In this document: positions 1 through 7,391 of the stretch, one piece after another | Position numbering within the stretch: the stretch's first letter is position 1 | Layout: each line of letters begins with the position of its first letter | NCBI GenBank assembly: GCA_037968395.1 | Contig: JBBKVK010000174.1 | Coordinates: 1 to 25,071 of the forward strand | Source of the DNA: JADKBO01 sp037968395 | Lineage (GTDB): Bacteria > Bacteroidota > Bacteroidia > Chitinophagales > Saprospiraceae | Length of the DNA stretch: 25,071 bases | Direction: 5' to 3' | Notes under the pieces: generated by a model | What the model saw: only the letters and a program-made list of their open reading frames with translations | What the model was told of the DNA's origin: nothing | Database searches by the model: none | Translations under genes and position numbers: made by a program

Positions 1-93
1 GTACAGGAGTACCAATAATTTCTCCCAATAAAAAATTTATTTATTTTTTTACTTTAAAATTAATCGAACATTATACAATTGTTTTGAGTAAGA

Positions 94-243
94 ATGGAAA
101 ATACTAAGGTGCATAAAAAAATGCGGAAGCAGATTAAAAACCAGCTACTTAAAAGTCGAATATCAAAAAGACTATTGAGCATTACACGTAGGTTGAAAAT
201 CAAAAGGAATAAACTAAGACAACCTAAAAGGCATCATTTTTAG
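94..243 (+). CDS. possible small basic protein, 49 aa
   Basis: An ATG-to-TAG frame of 49 codons is dominated by Lys and Arg, with motifs such as KKMRKQ and RRLKIKR and a KRHHF C-terminus. There is no signal peptide and no cysteine. It lies 20 bases before the DUF2147 gene on the same strand. I do not recognise a family, and I see no convincing ribosome binding site. Such composition can arise by chance in A-rich DNA, so this is only a candidate. Confidence 0.3.
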   Translation: MENTKVHKKMRKQIKNQLLKSRISKRLLSITRRLKIKRNKLRQPKRHHF

Positions 244-263
244 ATAAAAAAGAAAATAAAACA

Positions 264-641
264 ATGAGATACTTTTTGATTCTATTTCTATTTCCATTAT
301 TTAGTTTTAATCTTTTAGATGACAAACTACTTCCTCCTTCAGAGATGGTCGGTATATGGTTAACTCATAAACAAGATGCAAAGATTGAAGTGTATGAGTC
401 AAATGGTAAATATTACGGAAAAGCTATTTGGGCTAAAAATTATGAATTGCCTGATTATGAAGTGTTTATTTTAGATGGATTCAAGCCTAAAGGCAAGTCA
501 TTAAGAGGAGGAAAAATTTTTAACCCAGACAGTGGGAAAAAATACAAATCTGTTATTAAATTGAAAACTGATGGAAAATTACATATTAAAGTGAAGTTAG
601 GTTTTTTATTTAAAACTATACATTGGACAAGAGTTAAATAA
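264..641 (+). CDS. DUF2147 family secreted protein
   Basis: The 125-residue protein begins with a hydrophobic export signal (about residues 2-17), followed by a compact beta-rich domain. The conserved DUF2147 pattern is visible: GIWLT near residue 30, then AKIEVYESNGKYYGKAIWAK, then a GGKIFNPDSGKKY block and the closing HWTRV. Length and order match the family, whose biochemical function is not established. The start is the ATG that gives a complete signal peptide. A small membrane protein follows 28 bases downstream on the same strand, so the two may be co-transcribed. Nothing ties this gene to the metal cluster further on. Confidence 0.8.
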   Translation: MRYFLILFLFPLFSFNLLDDKLLPPSEMVGIWLTHKQDAKIEVYESNGKYYGKAIWAKNYELPDYEVFILDGFKPKGKSLRGGKIFNPDSGKKYKSVIKLKTDGKLHIKVKLGFLFKTIHWTRVK

Positions 642-669
642 TTATTTACTAAATTTTAAAACACAAAAA

Positions 670-885
670 ATGAAAGCGATTTTACCTATTATTTTAGTTG
701 TTGTAGCATTAATTTTTGCATACATGGGATTTAATCAGTTAGATGCTAGTACAACCAATATTGAAATTGGACCTATTGACATATCAGCTGGAGATCAAGG
801 TGGTCAAGAAAAAGCCTATATGTATTTTGGTGCAGCTGTTGTATCTATCATAGGAGCAATATTTGCTGGCAGAGGCAAAGGTTAA
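670..885 (+). CDS. small two-helix membrane protein
   Basis: This 71-residue protein has a hydrophobic segment at about residues 3-20 and another at about 50-65. They are separated by a polar acidic loop (GPIDISAGDQGGQEK), and a short Gly/Arg/Lys tail follows. It resembles the general layout of small DUF3185-like membrane proteins, but I cannot confirm the family from memory. It follows the DUF2147 gene closely and is itself followed by a clear terminator, so it is probably the last gene of its transcript. The function is unknown. Confidence 0.65.
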   Translation: MKAILPIILVVVALIFAYMGFNQLDASTTNIEIGPIDISAGDQGGQEKAYMYFGAAVVSIIGAIFAGRGKG

Positions 886-907
886 CTATAAAATAATTTC
901 AAATTTT

Positions 908-940
908 AAGGGTTACAATTTAGTTTGTAGCCCTTTTTTA
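908..940 (+). terminator. rho-independent terminator
   Basis: A stem formed by GGGTTACAA (910-918) and TTGTAGCCC (925-933), with one G-T pair, is followed directly by a run of T. It sits between the small membrane protein gene and the end of the convergent signalling operon, and it most clearly ends plus-strand transcription. Confidence 0.8.
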
Positions 941-1001
941 TATTCGTTTACTAAATAATTGACTTTATTAACATCTAAAATCTATCTTATCTTTTCAATA
1001 A

Positions 1002-1409
1002 TCAAACACTATGAAATTCTTCAACAATACTGGTTAATAACTCTTTATTAAGAGGTTTGTTGAAAAAATTTCTTACAAGATTTAATTCCTTTGCTTTATT
1101 TTCGTCCCTTTCATCGACAGAGGTTGTCAACATGCATATTACAATTCCTCCTTTTAACCCTTCATCGAGTTTGTCATATTCAGCTAAAAAACCCCATCCA
1201 TCCATTCCAGGCATGTTGATGTCTAGAAAAATAATCTCTGGTGCAGGGTATTTTTTATTGACCAAAGTAGTCAAATATTCTATTGCATCAAGACCACTAT
1301 ATTTTAAAGTAACATTTTCTGTAACACCGGATTTTTCGATCACTCTTTTATGAATAAAATTATCAGCCTCAGAGTCATCTATTAGTAGTATATTTTTAAC
1401 TTTTCTCAT
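1002..1409 (-). CDS. single-domain response regulator (CheY-like receiver)
   Basis: The 135-residue protein is a lone receiver domain. The acidic pair is D11/D12, the expected phosphoacceptor is D63 in FLDINMPGMDGWG, the switch Thr/Ser lies in MLTTS (about 95-97), and the conserved Lys is K118 in NKPL. There is no output domain, so signalling must go through protein contact or phosphotransfer. The start overlaps the stop of the upstream kinase gene by four bases (ATGA), which implies translational coupling. The domain form is typical of Bacteroidota receivers paired with hybrid or CHASE3 kinases. Its target cannot be read from the sequence. Confidence 0.92.
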   Translation of the reverse strand: MRKVKNILLIDDSEADNFIHKRVIEKSGVTENVTLKYSGLDAIEYLTTLVNKKYPAPEIIFLDINMPGMDGWGFLAEYDKLDEGLKGGIVICMLTTSVDERDENKAKELNLVRNFFNKPLNKELLTSIVEEFHSV

Positions 1410-2776
1410 TGATTTAACTTTTTTGATAATTTAAAATAAAAAGTACTTCCTTGATTAATTTCAGATTCAACCCATATCGTTCCATAATGTAGATGTACTA
1501 CTTTTTCACAAAAGGAAAGACCTAAACCATATCCTGCGTAATCATCTTCTCTATGAAGCTTTGTCATAAATTTGAAAATATCATTTAATTTTTCTTTTGG
1601 GATACCAATACCATAGTCTTTTACTGAAAACTTCCAGAATTCATACTCTTCTTCGCAAGTAATTTCAATAACTTTTTTAACACTATTATTGCTGAACTTA
1701 ATTGCATTTGCTAATAGATTTTGTATTAGCTGTATAAGTTCTATTTCATGGCCATATACAGTTGGTAGATTTTTGGTTTTAATATCAATGCCTGATGCTT
1801 TTAGATTAGCATGAAGATTGGATTTTGCCATTTCTACAATGTGATTCATATCTAAGGAAGCAATTTCTCCTGATTGACCGATTTTAGAATAAGTAAGTAG
1901 TCCATTTATTAGTCCGTCCATACGTGACGTTGCTTTTTTAATAAAAGAAAAGTAGTAAGCTTCATTTTCATTAAGTTTAGCAATGGCTCCTTCCTCTTCT
2001 AAAAGATCAACAAAATTAGTTACAGTTCGCAAGGGTTCTTTTAGATCATGAGAAGCAATGTATGCAAAATTTTCAAGTTGTTTGTTTTTAATAGAAAGGG
2101 TTTTAATATTGTTTTGAAGTATTTTTTTATTTTCAATGAGTTCATCTACGAGCGGCCTAATTTGAAGTATTATATTGAAAGCGATATAAAATATTAGAAT
2201 CAATCCAACTGTGGCAATAATATTTGATAATACTTGATAGCTTTCAGCTTTAGCTCTTGTTTCATTTATACTGATATTATCACTTCTTCTGATTGAATTA
2301 AATTTATTGGTTATAGTATCCATTATATTTTTCCCCTTATCAGTGTCAATGATGTCCAATGCTTCTTCTAGATGATACCCACTTGCTAATTCGATTGTCT
2401 TGTCTAACTCCTTAAACTTGCTTTCCGCAAATCGATTTATATCTACTATTGCCTCTTTTTCCTCCTCTGTAAGTAAGGTAGTATTTTCGAGATCTTTTGA
2501 AGTTTTTATAAAAGTTTCCAGACCATTATAGTAATCGTCTAGATATATAGAGTCGAGCGTAAGTAAGAAACCTCGTTGACCTGTTTCTGCATTTTTTAAG
2601 GAAGCATAATAAGAAGAAAAATCTTTCTCTAAAAATAAAGCCTTGACTACATTTTCATTAGCTACACCTTCATAATATGCAGTCAAACTTGAAGATATTA
2701 TTATCGCAATAAGAAGAGATAGCGCCATCGCTATCTGCTTTAATATTTTATCTCCCTTTTTTTCTTCAATTTCCAC
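1406..2776 (-). CDS. membrane sensor histidine kinase with CHASE3 domain
   Basis: The 456-residue kinase has a membrane segment at about 15-34, an extracytoplasmic CHASE3-type helical sensor (about 40-175) containing NAETGQRGFLLT, and a second membrane segment at about 181-206. The kinase core follows, with the H-box ASHDLKEPLR (H243), N-box NLLANAIKFSNN, G1 box DYGIGIP and G2 box GYGLGLSF. It should autophosphorylate and pass phosphate to the receiver encoded directly downstream with a 4-base overlap. A GAF kinase gene lies only 9 bases upstream, so the three genes form one operon. The CHASE3 ligand is unknown. Confidence 0.92.
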   Translation of the reverse strand: MEIEEKKGDKILKQIAMALSLLIAIIISSSLTAYYEGVANENVVKALFLEKDFSSYYASLKNAETGQRGFLLTLDSIYLDDYYNGLETFIKTSKDLENTTLLTEEEKEAIVDINRFAESKFKELDKTIELASGYHLEEALDIIDTDKGKNIMDTITNKFNSIRRSDNISINETRAKAESYQVLSNIIATVGLILIFYIAFNIILQIRPLVDELIENKKILQNNIKTLSIKNKQLENFAYIASHDLKEPLRTVTNFVDLLEEEGAIAKLNENEAYYFSFIKKATSRMDGLINGLLTYSKIGQSGEIASLDMNHIVEMAKSNLHANLKASGIDIKTKNLPTVYGHEIELIQLIQNLLANAIKFSNNSVKKVIEITCEEEYEFWKFSVKDYGIGIPKEKLNDIFKFMTKLHREDDYAGYGLGLSFCEKVVHLHYGTIWVESEINQGSTFYFKLSKKLNQ

Positions 2777-2785
2777 CTAGCCTTA

Positions 2786-3997
2786 TTATTTTTTAATTTT
2801 TTTAATCATAAAAGTAAATTTAGTTCCTAATCCCAGCTCTGATTCTACTTGTATATCACCCCCGAGTTGTTCAACCAGACTTTTTACTATGGATAGCCCA
2901 ACGCCAGAACTGTTGTTTTTTATAGCATTTTCTGGATTAACCATATAAAAGAGATTGAATATACTATCAATATTCTCTTTAGGTATTCCTATGCCATTAT
3001 CAGTTATATTAAATATATAATCACTATCCGACTCCATTACTTCAAACTTAAGTATTACTTCCTCTTTGTCATTATACTTTATTCCATTGTTTATTAAGTT
3101 TTGAAATATTTGATAGACAGGAATCTTTTGAACAGTAAGTTTATTGTTCCCAATTGAAAAATGCAAAGAGGGTTTCTTGGAAGGGTTTAAATCTGAAATA
3201 ATTTTATCAACAAATACTCTTAAATTAACGTCTTCAATATCTCTCTGCTCAACAAATGTAGACTTTGTATAAGATATCATGCCATTGATTAAGTTTGTAG
3301 CATCATCCGCACAATTACTTAATAATCTAAGTATTTCTAACCCATCTTGAGGAAGATTGGAACCGTACTCTTCTTTTATCATCTCAGAAAATTGCTTCAT
3401 ATTCCTTATTGGAGCCTTCACATCATGTGATATCATATAAGAGAACTCTTTCAAGCTCTTATTTTGCAATTCTACTTTCTTGTTTGCTTCTGCTAATGTT
3501 GCCACTGTTTTTCTAAGTTCTAACAATTTTTCTACCTGTCTAGTCAAAGCCTTTAATGATTCAATTTGTTCGGAAGATAGTTCTTTAGATTTCATGTCAA
3601 ATAAACAAAAAGTACCAATGGGTAGTCCATCTGGATTTAATATTGGGACTCCTGCATAAAATTTTACAGCAAGATCTCCTGCTACATAGGGATTGTCTTT
3701 AAATCTATCATCTTCAAGTGTATTACTTATTACCATACACTTATTAGCATCTAGTAAAGCATGACCGCAAAAAGAAACATCTCTCGGTGCATGTGTCAGA
3801 TTGACCCCGCTTACAGCCTTGATAAATTGAGTTTCATTGTCCATAAATGTGATCATTGAAATGGGCACATCACAAATATGACCAGCAATATTGGCGAGGT
3901 CGTCATATTCCTTCTCTGTTAGGGTATCTAAAATATCGTATTCTTTAAGAGCTAACAGTCTTTCTACTTCATTATCTAACTTAGGAGCAAGTTTCAT
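2786..3997 (-). CDS. cytoplasmic GAF-domain histidine kinase
   Basis: The 403-residue protein has no signal or membrane segment. Residues about 20-160 form a GAF domain of the class seen in many soluble kinases, including ISMITFMDNETQFIK and the later YAGVPI and PIGTFCLFD. A short coiled-coil leads to the H-box MISHDVKAPIRN (H191), then N-box NLINNGIKYND, G1 DNGIGIP and G2 GVGLSIV. It is the first gene of a three-gene minus-strand operon with a second kinase and one receiver. The signal sensed is not identifiable. The start ATG is preceded by 335 bases without other genes. Confidence 0.92.
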   Translation of the reverse strand: MKLAPKLDNEVERLLALKEYDILDTLTEKEYDDLANIAGHICDVPISMITFMDNETQFIKAVSGVNLTHAPRDVSFCGHALLDANKCMVISNTLEDDRFKDNPYVAGDLAVKFYAGVPILNPDGLPIGTFCLFDMKSKELSSEQIESLKALTRQVEKLLELRKTVATLAEANKKVELQNKSLKEFSYMISHDVKAPIRNMKQFSEMIKEEYGSNLPQDGLEILRLLSNCADDATNLINGMISYTKSTFVEQRDIEDVNLRVFVDKIISDLNPSKKPSLHFSIGNNKLTVQKIPVYQIFQNLINNGIKYNDKEEVILKFEVMESDSDYIFNITDNGIGIPKENIDSIFNLFYMVNPENAIKNNSSGVGLSIVKSLVEQLGGDIQVESELGLGTKFTFMIKKIKK

Positions 3998-4332
3998 ATA
4001 CTTAATATCTTAACTAATTGGGTAAATTACTTGTCATTAAAGACACATATCTACAAAAAGGTTTCTAAAAGTAACTCTATTTCAAATTTTAAAAAATAAT
4101 AATAGAATTATTTTTGTAACTGGAGGCATGTTGTTCGAGGTTTATTATCATTGAAACAAATATAATTCATCTTAATATTAAGAACAGATAAGAAAATGAT
4201 TGAAAAGATTGTCTAAAATGTATAAAGTCAAAGTATCAATAAACATAAGGATATCTAACAGCATTTACCAAATATAACTTTAATATAGACATTGATATAC
4301 ACAATTAAATAATTATCTATATCTTTGATTAA
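3998..4332. other. divergent intergenic region with promoters
   Basis: These 335 bases separate the minus-strand kinase operon from the plus-strand metal cluster. They are very AT-rich and hold no ORF that I would call a gene. A TAnnTTTG box at the right edge drives the plus-strand gene. I could not pick out an equally clear box for the kinase operon. Confidence 0.6.
4320..4327 (+). promoter_or_regulatory. Bacteroidota -7 promoter box TATCTTTG, near-leaderless
   Basis: The octamer fits the TAnnTTTG consensus and ends five bases before the ATG of the first HYC_CC_PP gene, so the transcript would start at or just inside the start codon. No good -33 TTG at normal spacing is visible. The nearest TTG (4292-4294) is about 25 bases upstream. 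The same arrangement occurs at 8013 and 17213. Confidence 0.6.
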
Positions 4333-4785
4333 ATGTCAAGAAGTATATCACATAGGATTTTTGCCATAGTAATGGTAATGTTGATTCTCATTAGCTCAAC
4401 AGATTACATAGTTGATTTCCACTATTGTCAAGGTGATTTGAAGTCATTTAATCTATTTGGGAAGGCAAAGAATTGTCATGAAATAGCTGACAAAGTAAAA
4501 TCATGCAAACATCACCAGAAAAAAAATATAGACAATAAAGCTTGTGTTGAAGACAATAAAAATTGCTGTAATAATAAATCAGTTAATTTTGATTCGAACA
4601 ATGATAACCAGTTTTTTAATTCGGATTACTTAAGCTTAGATTTTTCATCCTTTGCAGTAATACCTAAGCTTCTTGTTTTTACAAATCATGAGATTGTTCT
4701 TGAATATAAGATTCCTTTTGAACACTACAAACCTCCTTTAGTTCAAAAAGACATGCGAGTTCTTTTTGAATCCTTTCTTTTATAG
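4333..4785 (+). CDS. HYC_CC_PP family small exported Cys-rich protein (copy 1)
   Basis: The 150-residue protein has an N-terminal hydrophobic export segment (about 9-23). It then shows the three marks that name this Bacteroidota family: HYC at 30-32, a CC pair at 78-79, and KPPL at 133-136 near the C-terminus. Further cysteines at 48, 58 and 71 and several His residues make a metal-binding role plausible, but the function is not established. It is paralogous to the gene at 8027: both share SHR near the N-terminus, LISST, D-[FI]-HYCQ and FGKA. The start is supported by the shared SHR and by the promoter directly upstream. It heads the block encoding MbnP/MbnH-like proteins. Confidence 0.85.
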   Translation: MSRSISHRIFAIVMVMLILISSTDYIVDFHYCQGDLKSFNLFGKAKNCHEIADKVKSCKHHQKKNIDNKACVEDNKNCCNNKSVNFDSNNDNQFFNSDYLSLDFSSFAVIPKLLVFTNHEIVLEYKIPFEHYKPPLVQKDMRVLFESFLL

Positions 4786-4794
4786 ACACTTCTT

Positions 4795-4816
4795 CAGTAA
4801 ATTTTTTAATTTGCTG
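4795..4816 (+). other. weak hairpin after HYC_CC_PP copy 1
   Basis: CAGTAAATT pairs with AATTTGCTG across a four-base T loop, with one G-T pair. No T-run follows, so this may be an RNA-processing or partial-termination site rather than a full terminator. Confidence 0.3.
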
Positions 4817-4912
4817 AGTTCCATCTAAAAACTTGTCGCTATGTTTTCATAGGGACTGTTTGCATTGTAGAATTCACCAAATAATATTTTAGTTCATAAT
4901 AAATTAATAACG

Positions 4913-5890
4913 ATGAAAAAAATTATACTTTTCGCTTTCTCATTTGTAGTAATGTTTTTACAAATGAATGCTCAGACAAACAACATATCTCTAAACATAA
5001 ACCATAAGTTGGGAAATGCCGATTTTACTATGAATCAGGCAGCAAAAAATAACATTGATAGTGATTTTAACGTAACTAGATTAGAATATTACATTTCTGA
5101 AATATCACTTATACATGATGGCGGTAATGAAACCAAAATTCCAGAACTTTGGATATTGGCTAATGCATCTAACAAAACTATTGTTGAATTAGGAGAATAC
5201 AATATTAACTCTGTTGAAAAAATAAAGCTCCATATTGGTGTTGATGCAGCACATAATCATAAAGATCCAGCTAGCTTTCAAGGTTCGCATCCATTAGCAC
5301 CAAAATCTCCATCTATGCATTGGGGATGGTCTGCTGGTTATAGATTTGTAGCAATGGAAGGAAATGGAGGCAGTAATTTAAATCAATTATTTGAATTACA
5401 CGGATTAGGCGATGTTAACTATTTTACAACAGAAATTGATTTAGATGCAACTGCTGAAAACAATCAATTAGCAATCGACCTGGACGCAGATTATACTAGA
5501 GCACTAGAAGGCATTGTAATATCCTCTGGTTTGATAGTTCATGGTGAAAGATGGGAAGCAAAGCAATGTCTTGAAAACTTTAGAGACTTTGTTTTTAGCC
5601 CTTCAAGTATCACAAGTTCTAATATTGACTATTCCGAAGTTAATACTTTTAGGACATTCCCTAATCCAGTAACTAATGGAATGACAACAATCGAATTAGG
5701 TGTAGATAACAATACATTTAAGTATGATTTGTCTATCACATCAATGGATGGTAAACAATTACAATACGTCAAGTCAATAACCAACGGCCTGCAAGTAAAT
5801 GTTTCTAATTATGCATCTGGGATGTATCTTATGAATCTTATTAAGGAAGGTCAAACTATCATCTCTAATAAAATATTTATAAAGCAATAA
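4913..5890 (+). CDS. MbnP-like copper-binding protein with T9SS sorting domain
   Basis: The 325-residue protein has a cleavable signal peptide (about 1-21). Residues about 22-225 form an MbnP-like domain, with YYISEISLIHDGG (59-72), IGVDAAHNH, and the family's aromatic block MHWGWSAGYRFVAMEG (135-150), then FELHG. Residues about 245-325 are a type-A T9SS C-terminal domain, with TFPNP, GMYLMNL and a short basic end. The protein should therefore be exported and then secreted or anchored at the outer surface. In known MbnP/MbnH pairs the haem partner converts an MbnP tryptophan to kynurenine, which helps form a Cu(I) site. W137 and W139 are candidates by position. The only mature-region cysteine is C219. 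The peroxidase partner is the next gene. Confidence 0.85.
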   Translation: MKKIILFAFSFVVMFLQMNAQTNNISLNINHKLGNADFTMNQAAKNNIDSDFNVTRLEYYISEISLIHDGGNETKIPELWILANASNKTIVELGEYNINSVEKIKLHIGVDAAHNHKDPASFQGSHPLAPKSPSMHWGWSAGYRFVAMEGNGGSNLNQLFELHGLGDVNYFTTEIDLDATAENNQLAIDLDADYTRALEGIVISSGLIVHGERWEAKQCLENFRDFVFSPSSITSSNIDYSEVNTFRTFPNPVTNGMTTIELGVDNNTFKYDLSITSMDGKQLQYVKSITNGLQVNVSNYASGMYLMNLIKEGQTIISNKIFIKQ

Positions 5891-5894
5891 AACT

Positions 5895-5964
5895 AAAGTG
5901 GCTCTATTAAATGGTAGCGCTTTTTATCATATCGTCTTTTTTAAGGATGATGTAGAGCCACTTT
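5895..5964 (+). repeat. long inverted repeat downstream of mbnP-like gene
   Basis: AAAGTGGCTCTA (5895-5906) is repeated perfectly in inverse orientation at 5953-5964, with 46 bases between. Allowing one mismatch, the arms extend to 16 bases. The right arm is followed by ATTT. It could terminate or attenuate transcription between the MbnP-like and MbnH-like genes, or be a mini-element remnant. Confidence 0.6.
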
Positions 5965-6175
5965 ATTTACATCCTAAACTTCTGGAAACTCCAAAAGGAT
6001 TTGATGATTTTATGTTGCAGATGATCGCTTGTTTAAAACAATGCGATGGGAACTAGGTATTTTTTACTATCCTATCAGGTCTCAAATAATTCATTAGAAG
6101 AGGGGGGTGGAGTAGTATATAAAGGTGGATAACCAAGCCCATAAAAAAAATCAATAATTCATCCATTGGGTTTTT

Positions 6176-6240
6176 CCGATGGTAAAGAAAAAAAGCTTGT
6201 TTCTTTTTTATGATCGGTAACAGTTTTTTTGTTGTTAACC
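6176..6240 (+). other. paired hairpins before the dihaem peroxidase gene
   Basis: CCGAT plus an A-rich arm (6176-6190) pairs imperfectly with a T-rich arm ending GATCGG (to 6217). Directly after it, GGTAACA and TGTTAACC can form a second bulged hairpin around a T-run (6216-6240). They lie 30 bases before the start codon and could act as terminator or attenuator. Confidence 0.35.
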
Positions 6241-6271
6241 ATCCTATTTTTAAAAATTAATATATAAAGAA

Positions 6272-7357
6272 ATGAAATTATATAAATTCATACTTACACT
6301 TTTTGTGATTTCTTTGGCAATTTTATCATGTACTGATGACCCCAAAGAAATGGTTAAACTTGATGAAACACCTTATATTTTGGAATATGGTAATTTGCCT
6401 ATGCCTAATTTACCTGGAGATAACCCTTTGACGCAACAAGGTGTCCAACTAGGCAGAATGTTGTTTTTTGAAAAAATGATGTCCAAAGATGGGACACAAG
6501 CCTGTGCTGGCTGTCACAGACAGACGGATGGTTTTTCTGATACAATGCGATTTTCTGTAGGTGTTGAAATGCTAGAAGGAAAACGACAAGCCATGCCCAT
6601 TTTTAATATGGCTTGGCATTCTAACGAATTCTTTTGGGATGGTCGAGCACATTTATTAAGAGACCAGTCATTAAAACCCATTCAAGACCCGTTAGAAATG
6701 AATGAGACTTTAGAAAATGTTGTAGCAAAATTGAGCTCATCTAAGATGTATACCGATCAGTTTACTAGAGCATTTGGATCTGAAGATATTAATCCGTTAA
6801 AAATGTCATTAGCAATGGAACAGTTTATGTTGAGTATTGTCTCTTTTGATTCTAAATATGACAAGTTTTTTAATGGAGATTTGGCATTATCCGACAGTGA
6901 AGAAAGAGGAAGACTATTATTCGAAACGGAGTACAACCCATTCTTTCCGGATATGTCAGGAGCTGACTGTGCTCATTGTCATGGTGGAGCAAATTTTGAA
7001 AATGACCAGTACATGAACAATGGTTTAGATAATGATGCTACTTTCACTGATATTGGTAGAGAAGAAGTAACAAACAATGTGTCAGATAAGGCAAAATTCA
7101 AAGTCCCATCTCTTAGAAATGTAGCAATTACGCAGCCTTACATGCATGATGGTCGATTTCAAACTTTAGAAGAAGTGATAAATCACTATAATGACCATAT
7201 CAAACAGTCAAGTACACTTGATCCTGCGCTACTTCAAGTAGTAGATAATGGAGGATTAAAGTTGACAGCCCAAGACAAAATAGATCTAGTTAATTTCTTG
7301 AAAACTTTAACAGATCAGACCTTTATTAATAACATCAATTACACCGATCCATTTTGA
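6272..7357 (+). CDS. dihaem cytochrome c peroxidase-family lipoprotein, MbnH/MauG-like
   Basis: The 361-residue protein starts with a lipoprotein signal (LAILSC, lipid Cys C20). It carries two haem-c sites, CAGCH (78-82) and CAHCH (233-237), in the spacing of bacterial cytochrome c peroxidases. PSLRNVAITQPYMHDGRF (279-296) is the usual C-terminal haem region. At the place where classical enzymes have the axial Met (in the EEAV..M motif), this protein reads EEVINHYND, putting a Tyr (Y306) there as in MauG-type enzymes. This placement is from a remembered alignment. Together with the adjacent MbnP-like gene, it suggests a tryptophan-oxidising partner enzyme rather than a hydrogen peroxide scavenger. 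It would sit in the periplasm, tethered by lipid. Confidence 0.88.
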   Translation: MKLYKFILTLFVISLAILSCTDDPKEMVKLDETPYILEYGNLPMPNLPGDNPLTQQGVQLGRMLFFEKMMSKDGTQACAGCHRQTDGFSDTMRFSVGVEMLEGKRQAMPIFNMAWHSNEFFWDGRAHLLRDQSLKPIQDPLEMNETLENVVAKLSSSKMYTDQFTRAFGSEDINPLKMSLAMEQFMLSIVSFDSKYDKFFNGDLALSDSEERGRLLFETEYNPFFPDMSGADCAHCHGGANFENDQYMNNGLDNDATFTDIGREEVTNNVSDKAKFKVPSLRNVAITQPYMHDGRFQTLEEVINHYNDHIKQSSTLDPALLQVVDNGGLKLTAQDKIDLVNFLKTLTDQTFINNINYTDPF

Positions 7358-7391
7358 TTGATTCATTTTAACCTTTTCAATTGATTTTTTT

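Larger units (their letters stand above)
5891..6271. other. 381-base gap between mbnP-like and mbnH-like genes
   Basis: This gap holds the long inverted repeat at 5895-5964 and a hairpin-rich A/T stretch from about 6140 to 6240. A short plus-strand frame runs from GTG 5898 to TAG 6054-6056 (52 codons, ending CLKQCDGN). The frame has protein-like composition but no recognisable family and includes the inverted repeat, so I do not call it a gene. No clear TAnnTTTG box is visible before 6272. Confidence 0.5.

Noticed and set aside
5898..6056. 52-codon plus-strand frame with GTG start between the MbnP-like and MbnH-like genes
   Set aside because: No recognisable family or ribosome site, and it overlaps a perfect inverted repeat. 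It is kept only as an observation within the gap description.
6075..6152. Minus-strand fragment with FFYGLGYPPLYTTPPP that resembles the Pro-rich C-terminus of small exported leader proteins
   Set aside because: Only about 28 codons are open between stops, there is no start or signal peptide, and the similarity is limited to aromatic and Pro residues.
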